A stretch of DNA of 64,000 bases, taken from assembly GCF_002086635.1 (NCBI RefSeq), contig NZ_MVHD01000003.1:1-64000 (forward strand), in the 5' to 3' direction. Source of the DNA: Mycobacterium alsense. GTDB taxonomy: Bacteria > Actinomycetota > Actinomycetes > Mycobacteriales > Mycobacteriaceae. Below the pieces are notes generated by a model that was not told where the DNA came from, ran no database searches, and saw only the letters and a program-made list of their open reading frames with translations. Made by a program: the position numbers and the translations under genes. This document shows positions 8,605 to 15,771 of the stretch, piece after piece; the first letter of the stretch is position 1; every line of letters starts with the position of its first letter.

Positions 8605-9738
8605 TTATAAAGACGTGCCAAGTTTCTTTCCGTACGAATCAGGTTCGCCAAGCGGCTCGCGACGCACTAGGAGCTGCAAGAACTCCCGGTTTATGAAGAG
8701 ACGATCGCGGCCGACTTTCACGGTCTGTAACAGCCCGGCGTCGACGAGGGCGTTCAGCCGGGACGTCGCGGTCGGTCGCGACACATTGCATCGATGCACT
8801 ACCGTGGCTATCCGGCAATACGGCTGCTCGAACAGCACAGATTGAAATTCAGCATCCGCGGCACCGCGAGTCGCCGCCCGCGCGCGCTGGTTAAAGTCGT
8901 CTTGAAAGGCGCCAATCGCATCAATTTTGCGCATGGTGTATCGCGACGTGAGTTCGATGCCGGCAAGCACATATAGCACCCAGCCCTCCCAGGCCGACTG
9001 GGCAGTGACCGCGAGAAGTAGTCGGTAGTAATCATTTTTCGTGTCGATGAAGTATCGCGATAGATAGAGCACGGGCAGTCTCAGGAGCCCGGCTTCCGTC
9101 AGCATCAAGACGTTGAGGATGCGGCCGGTGCGTCCGTTGCCGTCGGTGAATGGGTGGATGGCCTCGAACTGGTAATGGGCGGCGGCCATCCTCACCAGAG
9201 GGTCAAGACCATCATCCGCATGGATGAATCTCTCCCACTGGCTTAGCTTTTCGTTGATGACATCGCGTCCTTCAGGTGGGCTGTAAATGATCTCGCCGGT
9301 TCCCGGCCGTGCGATCCCGGTGCCCGGCAATGTACGTACCTTCATCTCGCGGTCGTGGATGATGCTGCATACGACTGATGCGGTCGCCGTTGTAAGTCCT
9401 CGCTCGAGAGTGTGGTCAAACCCAGCCCGGAGAGCGGTGCGATAGCGCAGAGTCTCGCGCGTGGCGGCATCTGCGCCGGCATCGTCCGCAAGATGCCGAA
9501 AAAGCTCGTCAGTGGTTGTGACGATGTTTTCGATCTCCGAGCTGGCCTGTGCCTCCAGGATCGGGATGGAGTTGATGAGGACGCTGGGATTTGGAATCGA
9601 TACGACAGCTTGGTCAAGCTGTGCGAGCGCTGCGTTAGCGCCGATAGCGGCTTTGAGAACGCGTCGCGACTCGAGTTCGTCCGCGCTTGGGGGGGCTGGT
9701 AGTTCGTTGTAGGGAAGCTGAGGGTCCCAGTCGCTCAC
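8605..9738 (-). CDS. Fic family protein (predicted AMP transferase) with winged helix
   Basis: The 377-residue protein carries the full Fic motif HPFTDGNGRTGR (195-206), with catalytic His195. An N-terminal inhibitory motif SSEIEN (66-71) fits (S/T)xxxE(G/N) of self-inhibited class II Fic enzymes. The C-terminus (~305-350) has a helix-turn-helix (CNVSRPTATSRLNALVDAGLL). Such proteins typically transfer AMP from ATP to target proteins and often control their own gene. The frame is open up to 9960, but GTG 9738 begins the conserved DWDPQLPYNELP segment. A TANNNT element and an inverted repeat lie directly upstream. No toxin-antitoxin partner is visible. Confidence 0.85.
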   Translation of the reverse strand: MSDWDPQLPYNELPAPPSADELESRRVLKAAIGANAALAQLDQAVVSIPNPSVLINSIPILEAQASSEIENIVTTTDELFRHLADDAGADAATRETLRYRTALRAGFDHTLERGLTTATASVVCSIIHDREMKVRTLPGTGIARPGTGEIIYSPPEGRDVINEKLSQWERFIHADDGLDPLVRMAAAHYQFEAIHPFTDGNGRTGRILNVLMLTEAGLLRLPVLYLSRYFIDTKNDYYRLLLAVTAQSAWEGWVLYVLAGIELTSRYTMRKIDAIGAFQDDFNQRARAATRGAADAEFQSVLFEQPYCRIATVVHRCNVSRPTATSRLNALVDAGLLQTVKVGRDRLFINREFLQLLVRREPLGEPDSYGKKLGTSL

Positions 9739-10057
9739 CTGGCCAGCGTATCCTATATGTAAAACAATCGAGAAAAATTTTACATGTTTGTCCGACGTGT
9801 GAACACACTTTGCATGTCCGCAAAACCGCGCGCCAGAGCGCAAACTTTTGCCCGAAGGCGAGACGGCAAGTACCGCCCGGCGCCATCCAGTTGATGAGAG
9901 CCTCTCGTCAGGATTGAGCTGACGACCGTTTTCGCAAGCTCCCGCCCGATATGACGACACGACCTGTCGACCTCTACCTCCGCCGGCTCGAGGCGGCGCG
10001 CAGCCCCGGCGGGATCACCCCGTCGTAGAATCGTCGTGGCTTATCGAGCCGGCCCCG
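9739..10057. other. intergenic region between fic and tRNA-Thr
   Basis: The Fic-proximal side holds a possible -10 element for fic (TAGGAT on minus, 9750-9755) and an inverted repeat. The tRNA-proximal side holds TAGAAT at 10026-10031, placed to act as a -10 element for the tRNA. A 25-codon frame 9951-10028 ends inside that element and has no recognisable feature. The AT-rich stretch 9750-9800 contrasts with the surrounding GC-rich DNA. Confidence 0.45.
9757..9785. promoter_or_regulatory. inverted repeat upstream of fic, operator candidate
   Basis: ATGTAAAA (9757-9764) and TTTTACAT (9778-9785) form perfect 8-base arms 13 bases apart. They lie directly behind the TANNNT element of the fic gene, so a bound protein would block transcription. 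The helix-turn-helix at the Fic C-terminus makes autoregulation a reasonable inference. Confidence 0.5.
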
Positions 10058-10133
10058 GCCGCGTTAGCTCAGTTGGTAGAGCGTCGCTCTTGTAAAGCGG
10101 ATGTCGAGAGTTCGAGTCTCTCACGCGGCTCCA
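10058..10133 (+). tRNA. tRNA-Thr (anticodon TGT)
   Basis: The sequence folds as a full cloverleaf. The acceptor arms are GCCGCGT and ACGCGGC, the D arm GCTC/GAGC, the anticodon stem TCGCT/AGCGG around the loop CTTGTAA (anticodon TGT, reading ACA), and the T arm GAGAG/CTCTC with loop TTCGAGT. The discriminator T is followed by a genomically encoded CCA. Confidence 0.97.
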
Positions 10134-10178
10134 TTCGTGCCTCAATTCCTGTCGGCGCTGCCCGACAGCGTCGTCATT

Positions 10179-10309
10179 GTGTCGACAACGTGCCGCCGGT
10201 GCGGAGTCGGTTTCGAAGGCCGGCGGCCAAAGATGTTCTGCACCAACGTATCCCGACAGTCACACCGCCGACGCCGGCTCTTCGACGCCTGTCTCGCCAG
10301 CCTAACGGC
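10179..10309 (+). pseudogene. possible remnant of a small zinc-ribbon protein
   Basis: From GTG 10179 the frame reads VSTTCRRCGVGFEGRR followed by KMFCTNVSRQSHRRRR. This resembles short actinobacterial proteins with a CxxCG...FCxxxCR zinc-ribbon pattern, but the fourth Cys is replaced by Ser. The frame has no stop before it runs into the antisense of the next gene. I read it as a decayed small gene, with low certainty. Confidence 0.3.
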
Positions 10310-11038
10310 TCACTCGTCGGTCTCGATGATGCGCGTCGAGCGCACCGACCGCGACGACGGGCGCCGGCCGGGACGGCGGCCCGGCAGCGGAATGCGGTCG
10401 GCGATGCTGCTCAACGGGTTGACCACCATGGTCAGCGAGATGACGGCGTCCTGCAGGGTGGCGATGGCGGGCTCCAGCGCCTCCATCCCGGGCGTCAGCC
10501 GGGCCAGGGTGTCGGCGACGTCGGCGAGCTGGTCCAACGGGCCGTGCTTGGCGGTCAGCTTGTCGATCAGCCCGCCCTCGGCAAGCAGCCGCTCGGCCAG
10601 CCCGTCCTCGGACAGCACCCGATCGATCAACCCGTCCTCGGCGAGCAGCTGATCGGCCAGTCCGCCGGGCTGCAGCGCGCGCTGCAGCCCGCCCCCCTCG
10701 GTGGTGAGCCGGTCGAGCAAACCGCCCTCGGACGTCAACATGTCCACCACCCCGCCCGGGCGCAGCAGCCGGTCCAACGGCCCGTCCTGGGCCACGGCCC
10801 GCCCCAGCGGCGCGTCGTCGTCGAGCAGCCGGGCCAACCGGTTGGCGCGGGTGATTGCGTCGTCGATGCCGAACATGGCCGCCATCGCGTTGGTCCGGGA
10901 CTCGCCGCTGGCGTCGCCCAGCGCGCGTTTGGCCACGCCCACCGCCGCGGTCGCGACGTTCAGGCCGGCGTCGGCGGCGGCGAGCCCCGCCCGCGCGGGC
11001 GCCGTCGCAAGCGACACGATGCCTTGGGCGAGGTTCAT
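10310..11038 (-). CDS. hypothetical protein with ten-residue tandem repeats (Rv0756c-like)
   Basis: A 242-residue protein whose middle third consists of about nine or ten consecutive ten-residue repeats of the form (G/D)G-L-h-D-R-L-L-x-E, for example DGLIDRVLSE and DGLAERLLAE. The flanks are Ala-rich helices, and the C-terminus is basic (GRRPGRRPSSRS) with an acidic end. No enzyme motif is seen. The position divergent from phoP and the length match H37Rv Rv0756c. ATG 11038 is preferred over the TTG at 11086; it has a TANNNT element eight bases upstream that fits leaderless transcription. The regular repeats suggest a solenoid or long amphipathic helix. Confidence 0.75.
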   Translation of the reverse strand: MNLAQGIVSLATAPARAGLAAADAGLNVATAAVGVAKRALGDASGESRTNAMAAMFGIDDAITRANRLARLLDDDAPLGRAVAQDGPLDRLLRPGGVVDMLTSEGGLLDRLTTEGGGLQRALQPGGLADQLLAEDGLIDRVLSEDGLAERLLAEGGLIDKLTAKHGPLDQLADVADTLARLTPGMEALEPAIATLQDAVISLTMVVNPLSSIADRIPLPGRRPGRRPSSRSVRSTRIIETDE

Positions 11039-11046
11039 GCCCTCAG

Positions 11047-11052
11047 AGTCTA
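11047..11052 (-). promoter_or_regulatory. -10 element (TAGACT) for a leaderless transcript
   Basis: TAGACT on the minus strand ends eight bases before ATG 11038. This is the spacing of mycobacterial leaderless promoters of the TANNNT type. No ribosome binding site with proper spacing is present, which supports the leaderless reading. Confidence 0.45.
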
Positions 11053-11101
11053 TCGCGAAGCCGGCGCCGAACCCGGATCGTTCCAAGCTTATGCGATGAT
11101 T

Positions 11102-11134
11102 GTTGGCAGACGGTTAGCAGACGACTGGCATCGA
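11102..11134 (+). promoter_or_regulatory. three 11-bp direct repeats upstream of phoP, PhoP-box candidate
   Basis: GTTGGCAGACG, GTTAGCAGACG and ACTGGCATCGA follow one another without gaps. An 11-bp period equals one helical turn and is the arrangement that PhoP-type regulators bind (7-bp half sites spaced by 4 bp). The element lies about 50 bases before the phoP start and 64 before the divergent gene, so it could serve both. Confidence 0.5.
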
Positions 11135-11184
11135 GCTTTCAGCAACCGCACAATGATCGGAAAGCAAACGCACACGAAGGACAG

Positions 11185-11913
11185 ATGCACCTCATGACAG
11201 CGGCTACCCCCAGCGAAACCCAACCGGAGGCGCGCGTTCTCGTGGTCGATGACGAGGCCAACATCGTCGAACTCCTGTCGGTCAGCCTCAAATTCCAGGG
11301 CTTCGAGGTCTACACCGCCACCAACGGGGCCCAGGCCCTGGATCGCGCCCGCGACGCCCGCCCCGACGCGGTGATCCTCGATGTGATGATGCCGGGCATG
11401 GACGGCTTCGGGGTGCTGCGGCGGCTGCGGGCCGACGGCATCGACGCCCCCGCGCTGTTCCTGACGGCCCGCGACTCCCTGCAGGACAAGATCGCGGGCC
11501 TGACGCTGGGGGGCGACGACTATGTGACCAAGCCCTTCAGCCTGGAAGAGGTCGTCGCCCGGCTGCGCGTCATCCTGCGCCGCGCCGGCAAGGGCGGCGC
11601 CGAACCGCGCAACGCCCGCCTGTCCTTCGCCGACATCGAACTCGACGAGGAGACCCACGAGGTGTGGAAGGCAGGTGAACCGGTGTCGCTGTCGCCGACG
11701 GAGTTCACCCTGCTGCGCTACTTTGTGATCAATGCGGGCACCGTGCTGAGCAAGCCGAAGATCCTCGACCACGTCTGGCGCTACGACTTCGGGGGCGACG
11801 TCAACGTCGTGGAGTCCTACGTGTCCTATCTGCGCCGCAAGATCGACACGGGGGAGAAGCGGCTGTTGCACACCCTGCGGGGCGTGGGTTATGTCCTGCG
11901 GGAACCGCGCTGA
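11185..11913 (+). CDS. phoP: response regulator PhoP
   Basis: A two-component regulator of the OmpR/PhoB class, 242 residues. The receiver domain has acidic residues 22-23, phosphorylated Asp66 (ILDVMMP), Thr in LTARD and Lys in TKPF. The winged-helix DNA-binding domain covers ~150-240 (SLSPTEFTLLRYFVINAG to YVLREPR). It is nearly identical to M. tuberculosis PhoP, which controls sulfolipid and acyltrehalose synthesis, ESX-1 secretion and acid response. ATG 11185 has GAAGG four bases upstream; ATG 11194 is also possible. phoR follows 23 bases downstream. Confidence 0.97.
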   Translation: MHLMTAATPSETQPEARVLVVDDEANIVELLSVSLKFQGFEVYTATNGAQALDRARDARPDAVILDVMMPGMDGFGVLRRLRADGIDAPALFLTARDSLQDKIAGLTLGGDDYVTKPFSLEEVVARLRVILRRAGKGGAEPRNARLSFADIELDEETHEVWKAGEPVSLSPTEFTLLRYFVINAGTVLSKPKILDHVWRYDFGGDVNVVESYVSYLRRKIDTGEKRLLHTLRGVGYVLREPR

Positions 11914-11936
11914 GCATTCACGCGAAGAATAGAGAG

Positions 11937-13364
11937 ATGGCCAACAAGGTTCGACGCGGAATGCCACTGCGGGTGGCCCTGGTGGGCGCCACCCTGATTT
12001 TGGTGGCGTGCGGACTGGCGTTCTCGGGCTTCGCGGTCACCTCGATCCTGCGGCACAGCCTGATCAGCCGGATCGACCAGACCCTGCTCGACGCCTCCCG
12101 CGGCTGGGCGCAGGCCCCGCGCAGTCAGTCACCGCGCCCCTTCGAAAGCCCCGATCCCGGCCGACCGCCGTCGAAGTTCTACGTGCGGGGCATCGGCACC
12201 GACGGCACCCCGTTCACGGCCATCAACGACCGCAACGCGGAACCGGCACTGCCGCGCAGCAACGACGTGGGCCCCGATCCGACCACCCTGCCCTCGGTCA
12301 ACGGCTCTGACATTCAGTGGCGGGCGGTGTCGGTGCGCGGCCCGCACGGGCTGACGACGGTGGCGGTCGACCTGTCCGACGTGCAGCACACCCTGAGCTC
12401 CCTGGTCTGGTTGCAGATCGGCATCGGGGTGGCGGTGCTGGTGATCGTCGGGATCGCCAGCTTCGCGGTGGTGCACCGCAGCCTGCGGCCACTGACCGAG
12501 GTCGAACACACCGCCGCCGACATCGCCGCGGGGCAGCTGGATCGCCGCGTCCCGGAACGCGACCCGCGAACCGAGGTGGGCCGACTTTCGCTGGCGCTCA
12601 ACGGAATGCTCGCCCAGATACAGCAGGCGCTGGCCTCCTCGGAGTCGTCGGCCGAGAAGGCCCGCGGCTCCGAGGAACGGATGCGCCGGTTCATCACCGA
12701 CGCCAGCCACGAACTGCGCACGCCGCTGACCACCATCCGCGGCTTCGCGGAACTGTATCGGCAGGGCGCCGCCCGCGACGTGTCGATGCTGTTGTCGCGC
12801 ATCGAAAGCGAAGCCAGCCGGATGGGCCTGCTGGTGGACGACCTGCTGCTGCTGGCCCGGCTGGACGTGCAACGACCGCTGGAGCAGCATCGGGTGGACC
12901 TGCTGGCGCTGGCCAGCGACGCCGTGCACGACGCGCAGGCGATCGACCCGGACCGGGTCATCACCATGCAGGTCTTCGACGGTCCCGGCACCCCGGAGGT
13001 GCTTGGCGACGAGCCGCGGATCCGGCAGGTGCTCAGCAACCTGATCGCCAATGCCCTTCAGCACACCCCCGCGAGCGCCGACATCAACGTGCGCGTCGGC
13101 ACCGAGGGCGACGACGCGGTGATCGAGGTGGCCGACAAGGGTCCCGGCATGAGCCAGCACGATGCCTCGCGGGTGTTCGAGCGGTTCTACCGCACCGACT
13201 CGTCGCGGGCGCGGGCGAGCGGCGGCACGGGCCTGGGGCTCTCCATCGTCGAGTCTCTGGTGCGCGCGCACGGCGGCGCGGTCAGCGTAATGACGGCCCC
13301 CGGCGAGGGCTGCTGCTTCCGCGTGACGCTGCCGCGCGTCAGTGACGTGCCCGCGCACGTCTGA
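11937..13364 (+). CDS. phoR: sensor histidine kinase PhoR
   Basis: Membrane-bound partner of PhoP, 475 residues. It has TM1 (~11-36), an extracytoplasmic sensor loop (~40-155), TM2 (~157-180), HAMP (~180-235), a dimerisation helix with phospho-acceptor His258 in DASHELRTPL, and a HATPase domain with N box (NLIANALQHTP), GPGMS, F box (FERFYRTD) and GTGLGLSIV. All motifs needed for activity are present. The length and synteny match H37Rv Rv0758. Confidence 0.97.
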   Translation: MANKVRRGMPLRVALVGATLILVACGLAFSGFAVTSILRHSLISRIDQTLLDASRGWAQAPRSQSPRPFESPDPGRPPSKFYVRGIGTDGTPFTAINDRNAEPALPRSNDVGPDPTTLPSVNGSDIQWRAVSVRGPHGLTTVAVDLSDVQHTLSSLVWLQIGIGVAVLVIVGIASFAVVHRSLRPLTEVEHTAADIAAGQLDRRVPERDPRTEVGRLSLALNGMLAQIQQALASSESSAEKARGSEERMRRFITDASHELRTPLTTIRGFAELYRQGAARDVSMLLSRIESEASRMGLLVDDLLLLARLDVQRPLEQHRVDLLALASDAVHDAQAIDPDRVITMQVFDGPGTPEVLGDEPRIRQVLSNLIANALQHTPASADINVRVGTEGDDAVIEVADKGPGMSQHDASRVFERFYRTDSSRARASGGTGLGLSIVESLVRAHGGAVSVMTAPGEGCCFRVTLPRVSDVPAHV

Positions 13365-13368
13365 GGCG

Positions 13369-13773
13369 CTAGGCCAATTGCTCCAGCGCCGCCTTGATCT
13401 TGGCCTGCGCCTGGTCGAGGGATTCCGGTGACGGATTGCGGTCCACGTTGGCGAAGCCGAAGTCGCTCAGGCTGCGCGTGGGAAAGACGTGGACGTGCAG
13501 ATGGGGCACCTCGAGCCCGGCGATGATCACCCCGGCGCGCTCGGTGCGGAACGCCTTGCACACGGCCTTGCCGATCAGCTGGCTCACCGCCATGACGCGG
13601 GCGAACACCGCGCCGTCGACGTCTTGCCACTGATCGATTTCGGCGCGGGGCACCACCAGCGTGTGGCCCTGGGTCATCGGCTCGATCGTGAGGAACGCGA
13701 CGATGTCGTCGTCCTCGTAGACGAAGCGGCCGGGCAGTTCACGATTGATGATCTTGGTGAAGATCGACGCCAT
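13369..13773 (-). CDS. HIT family protein (Rv0759c-like)
   Basis: A histidine-triad nucleotide-binding protein of 134 residues with HLHVHVF (His91, 93, 95). HIT proteins hydrolyse purine nucleoside phosphoramidates or adenylylated compounds in the cytoplasm. The in-frame ATG at 13785 is an alternative start; ATG 13773 ([10 protein letters not shown]) fits the family N-terminus. It is convergent with phoR, with four bases between the stops. Confidence 0.9.
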   Translation of the reverse strand: MASIFTKIINRELPGRFVYEDDDIVAFLTIEPMTQGHTLVVPRAEIDQWQDVDGAVFARVMAVSQLIGKAVCKAFRTERAGVIIAGLEVPHLHVHVFPTRSLSDFGFANVDRNPSPESLDQAQAKIKAALEQLA

Positions 13774-13881
13774 GGCCCCCAGCATGCCACGCCGCTCGAA
13801 GCGGAATCGTTAGCGCACCGTTGCGACTTCGTTCTGCAGCCTCGGCAAAATCACTCTGACTCATTTGCGGGAGGAGACTCC

Positions 13882-15321
13882 GTGCGGTTTCCCGTGGCGT
13901 TGCTGGCGGCTTGCGCCGTGACTTTCGCCCCGACCCTTGTCTCTGCGGCGGTGCCGCCCGCCGCGCGGGGCGCCGCCGCCTGGGGTCCGTTCGCGACGCC
14001 CAACCCGTTCATGGCCCCCCTGGGCCTCGCCTCGCTGCACAATGACGCCGAATCATCCGATGCGGGGCCGCTTCCCGGCCCCGGCGCCCACCTGAACGCG
14101 ATCTTCGGGTATCCGCTGCTGGCGGCCTGTCCGACGATCATGCAGGGCACCGACGGCCTGGTGCTGGCGCTGTGCACCAACGACCTCACCCAGATCCCGA
14201 CCATCTTCCTGATCGATCCCGGCGGCGTCGCTCCAATCTTCGTCCCGCTGGCCAAACTGCAGGTCGCCAAGGGCAGCTTGCTCGGCGGTGTCTACGCGTA
14301 CCTGGACAACAACAACCAGGTGGTGATGGTCGACGGCAACAACGACCTGCTGCGCATCGCTCACGTCAGACAGGGGCCGCTGGGCTTGTGGAAGCTGATC
14401 GTCACCGAGACCACAGACCTGTCGGGCGCGATCCCGGCCGGGGACAGCTCGGTGGGCATCGTTCCCGACTACGCCGGCAACGTCTGGTTCGCGACCGGCA
14501 ACGGCGTCGTGGGCGTGTCCAAGGTTGGGGGCGGCGTCGCCGCCGTGCAACTGCCCGCCGGCGAACAGGTGGCCAACAGCATCTCGTCGGCGCCGAGCGG
14601 CCGCGTCGCGGTAGCCTCCACGTTCGCCCTCTACGAGCTGAACCTCGACAACACGGACAATCCGCAAATCCTTTGGCGCGCAGCTTATGACCGCGGCCCC
14701 GCCCGCAAGCCCGGGCAGCTGAGCTGGGGGACCGGATCCACCCCCGTGTACTTCGGCCCCACCACCGGCGCCGACTACCTGACGATCGTCGACAACGCCA
14801 GCCCGCAGGTGCACGCGCTGGTCTACCAGTCCGGCACGGGCCAATTGATCTGCCAGCAAACCGTTTTGACCCAGGGCGGCCCGGGCAGCGAGGACGCGCC
14901 GATCGGGCTCGGGAACTCGGTGTTCGTGACGGGGACCTACGGCTACCCCTATCCAGCGGTGCCCCCGAACGCCGGGCCCGCGGTCCCGGCGACGGCGCCG
15001 TTCGTAGGCGGGATGACCCGGGTCGACGTCGACAACCCCGGGTGTCATACGGTGTGGGAGAACAGGGTTCGCAGCGCGGCGCTGCCGCATCTGTCCGCCG
15101 CCGACGGGTTGCTCTACACCATCACCCGGATCGGGCTGGACCAAACCACGCCGCTCGACATCTTCGCCTACGGGGTGGTCGACGCCGGCACGGGAGCCCT
15201 CTTGTGGGAGCAGCCGAAGTCGGTCACCGTCCTCAGCGACCCGATCGAGACCCCGACGATGGTGCTGATGGATCATAGGGCGATGCAGGGCAACATCACG
15301 GGGCTCGGGCGCATCGGCTGA
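13882..15321 (+). CDS. secreted beta-propeller-like protein
   Basis: A 479-residue precursor with a signal peptide (VRFPVALLAACAVTFAPTLVSA). The mature part is made of repeated beta-strand segments of PQQ-like or WD-like propellers, such as VGIVPDYAGNVWFATGNGVVGV, GTGALLWEQP and SAADGLLYTI. Four or more Cys residues are consistent with export. The frame is open far upstream (to 13489), but GTG 13882 has GGGAGGAG just ahead and starts at the signal peptide. No catalytic motif identified. It sits between the HIT gene and the sterol-type operon on the other strand. Confidence 0.75.
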   Translation: MRFPVALLAACAVTFAPTLVSAAVPPAARGAAAWGPFATPNPFMAPLGLASLHNDAESSDAGPLPGPGAHLNAIFGYPLLAACPTIMQGTDGLVLALCTNDLTQIPTIFLIDPGGVAPIFVPLAKLQVAKGSLLGGVYAYLDNNNQVVMVDGNNDLLRIAHVRQGPLGLWKLIVTETTDLSGAIPAGDSSVGIVPDYAGNVWFATGNGVVGVSKVGGGVAAVQLPAGEQVANSISSAPSGRVAVASTFALYELNLDNTDNPQILWRAAYDRGPARKPGQLSWGTGSTPVYFGPTTGADYLTIVDNASPQVHALVYQSGTGQLICQQTVLTQGGPGSEDAPIGLGNSVFVTGTYGYPYPAVPPNAGPAVPATAPFVGGMTRVDVDNPGCHTVWENRVRSAALPHLSAADGLLYTITRIGLDQTTPLDIFAYGVVDAGTGALLWEQPKSVTVLSDPIETPTMVLMDHRAMQGNITGLGRIG

Positions 15322-15326
15322 GCGGC

Positions 15327-15755
15327 CTACTCCTCCTTGCCGAACTGCATGACGTCGAGGTTCCAGTAGCCGCGCATGTTGGTGATCAGGCCCGCGTCGT
15401 TGACCTTGTAGGTGAACACGCCGCGCACCGTGCTGGTGAACCCGCCCTCGAACTTGCTGTGCAACACCAGGATGTGCGCGATCTCGTCGGGCGAGCTCGA
15501 CGGAAACGTCTCCTCGCAGGTGATGGTCAGCTGGTTGGCGGCGATGTTGCTGTCGAAGAAGCCGCCGACGGCTTCCTTGCCCCGCACCCCGGTGCCGTCC
15601 GGGTTCGTGACGGACTTGCCGATCGGGTCCTCGATGACGACGTCGTCGGCCATCAGCGCCAGCCAGCCATCGCGGTCGTGGGCCTGCACGCATCGCCACG
15701 AGGATTGCGAGGCCGCCAGGGCCGGGGATACCTGGCTTTGTTCGGTGTCGGTCAT
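15327..15755 (-). CDS. NTF2/ketosteroid-isomerase-like protein (Rv0760c-like)
   Basis: A 142-residue cone-fold protein of the SnoaL/ketosteroid isomerase superfamily: DGWLALMADDVVIEDPIG (~28-46) and GFTSTVRGVFTYKVNDAGLITNMRGYW. H37Rv Rv0760c has this fold and binds steroids. The ATG has AGGAGG nine bases upstream. It is the last gene of the cyp123-cyp51-adhB operon and follows the flavoprotein by 16 bases. A role in sterol or terpenoid conversion is inferred from this context. Confidence 0.85.
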   Translation of the reverse strand: MTDTEQSQVSPALAASQSSWRCVQAHDRDGWLALMADDVVIEDPIGKSVTNPDGTGVRGKEAVGGFFDSNIAANQLTITCEETFPSSSPDEIAHILVLHSKFEGGFTSTVRGVFTYKVNDAGLITNMRGYWNLDVMQFGKEE

Positions 15756-15771
15756 CTCTGTCCTCCTGTCT

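Noticed and set aside
13489..13881. Upstream extension of the secreted propeller protein
   Set aside because: This part is antisense to the HIT gene, and a ribosome binding site plus signal peptide place the start at 13882.
14053..15699. 548-codon minus-strand open frame opposite the propeller gene
   Set aside because: Antisense of a protein with signal peptide and repeated propeller strands; Arg/Gly-rich and unstructured.
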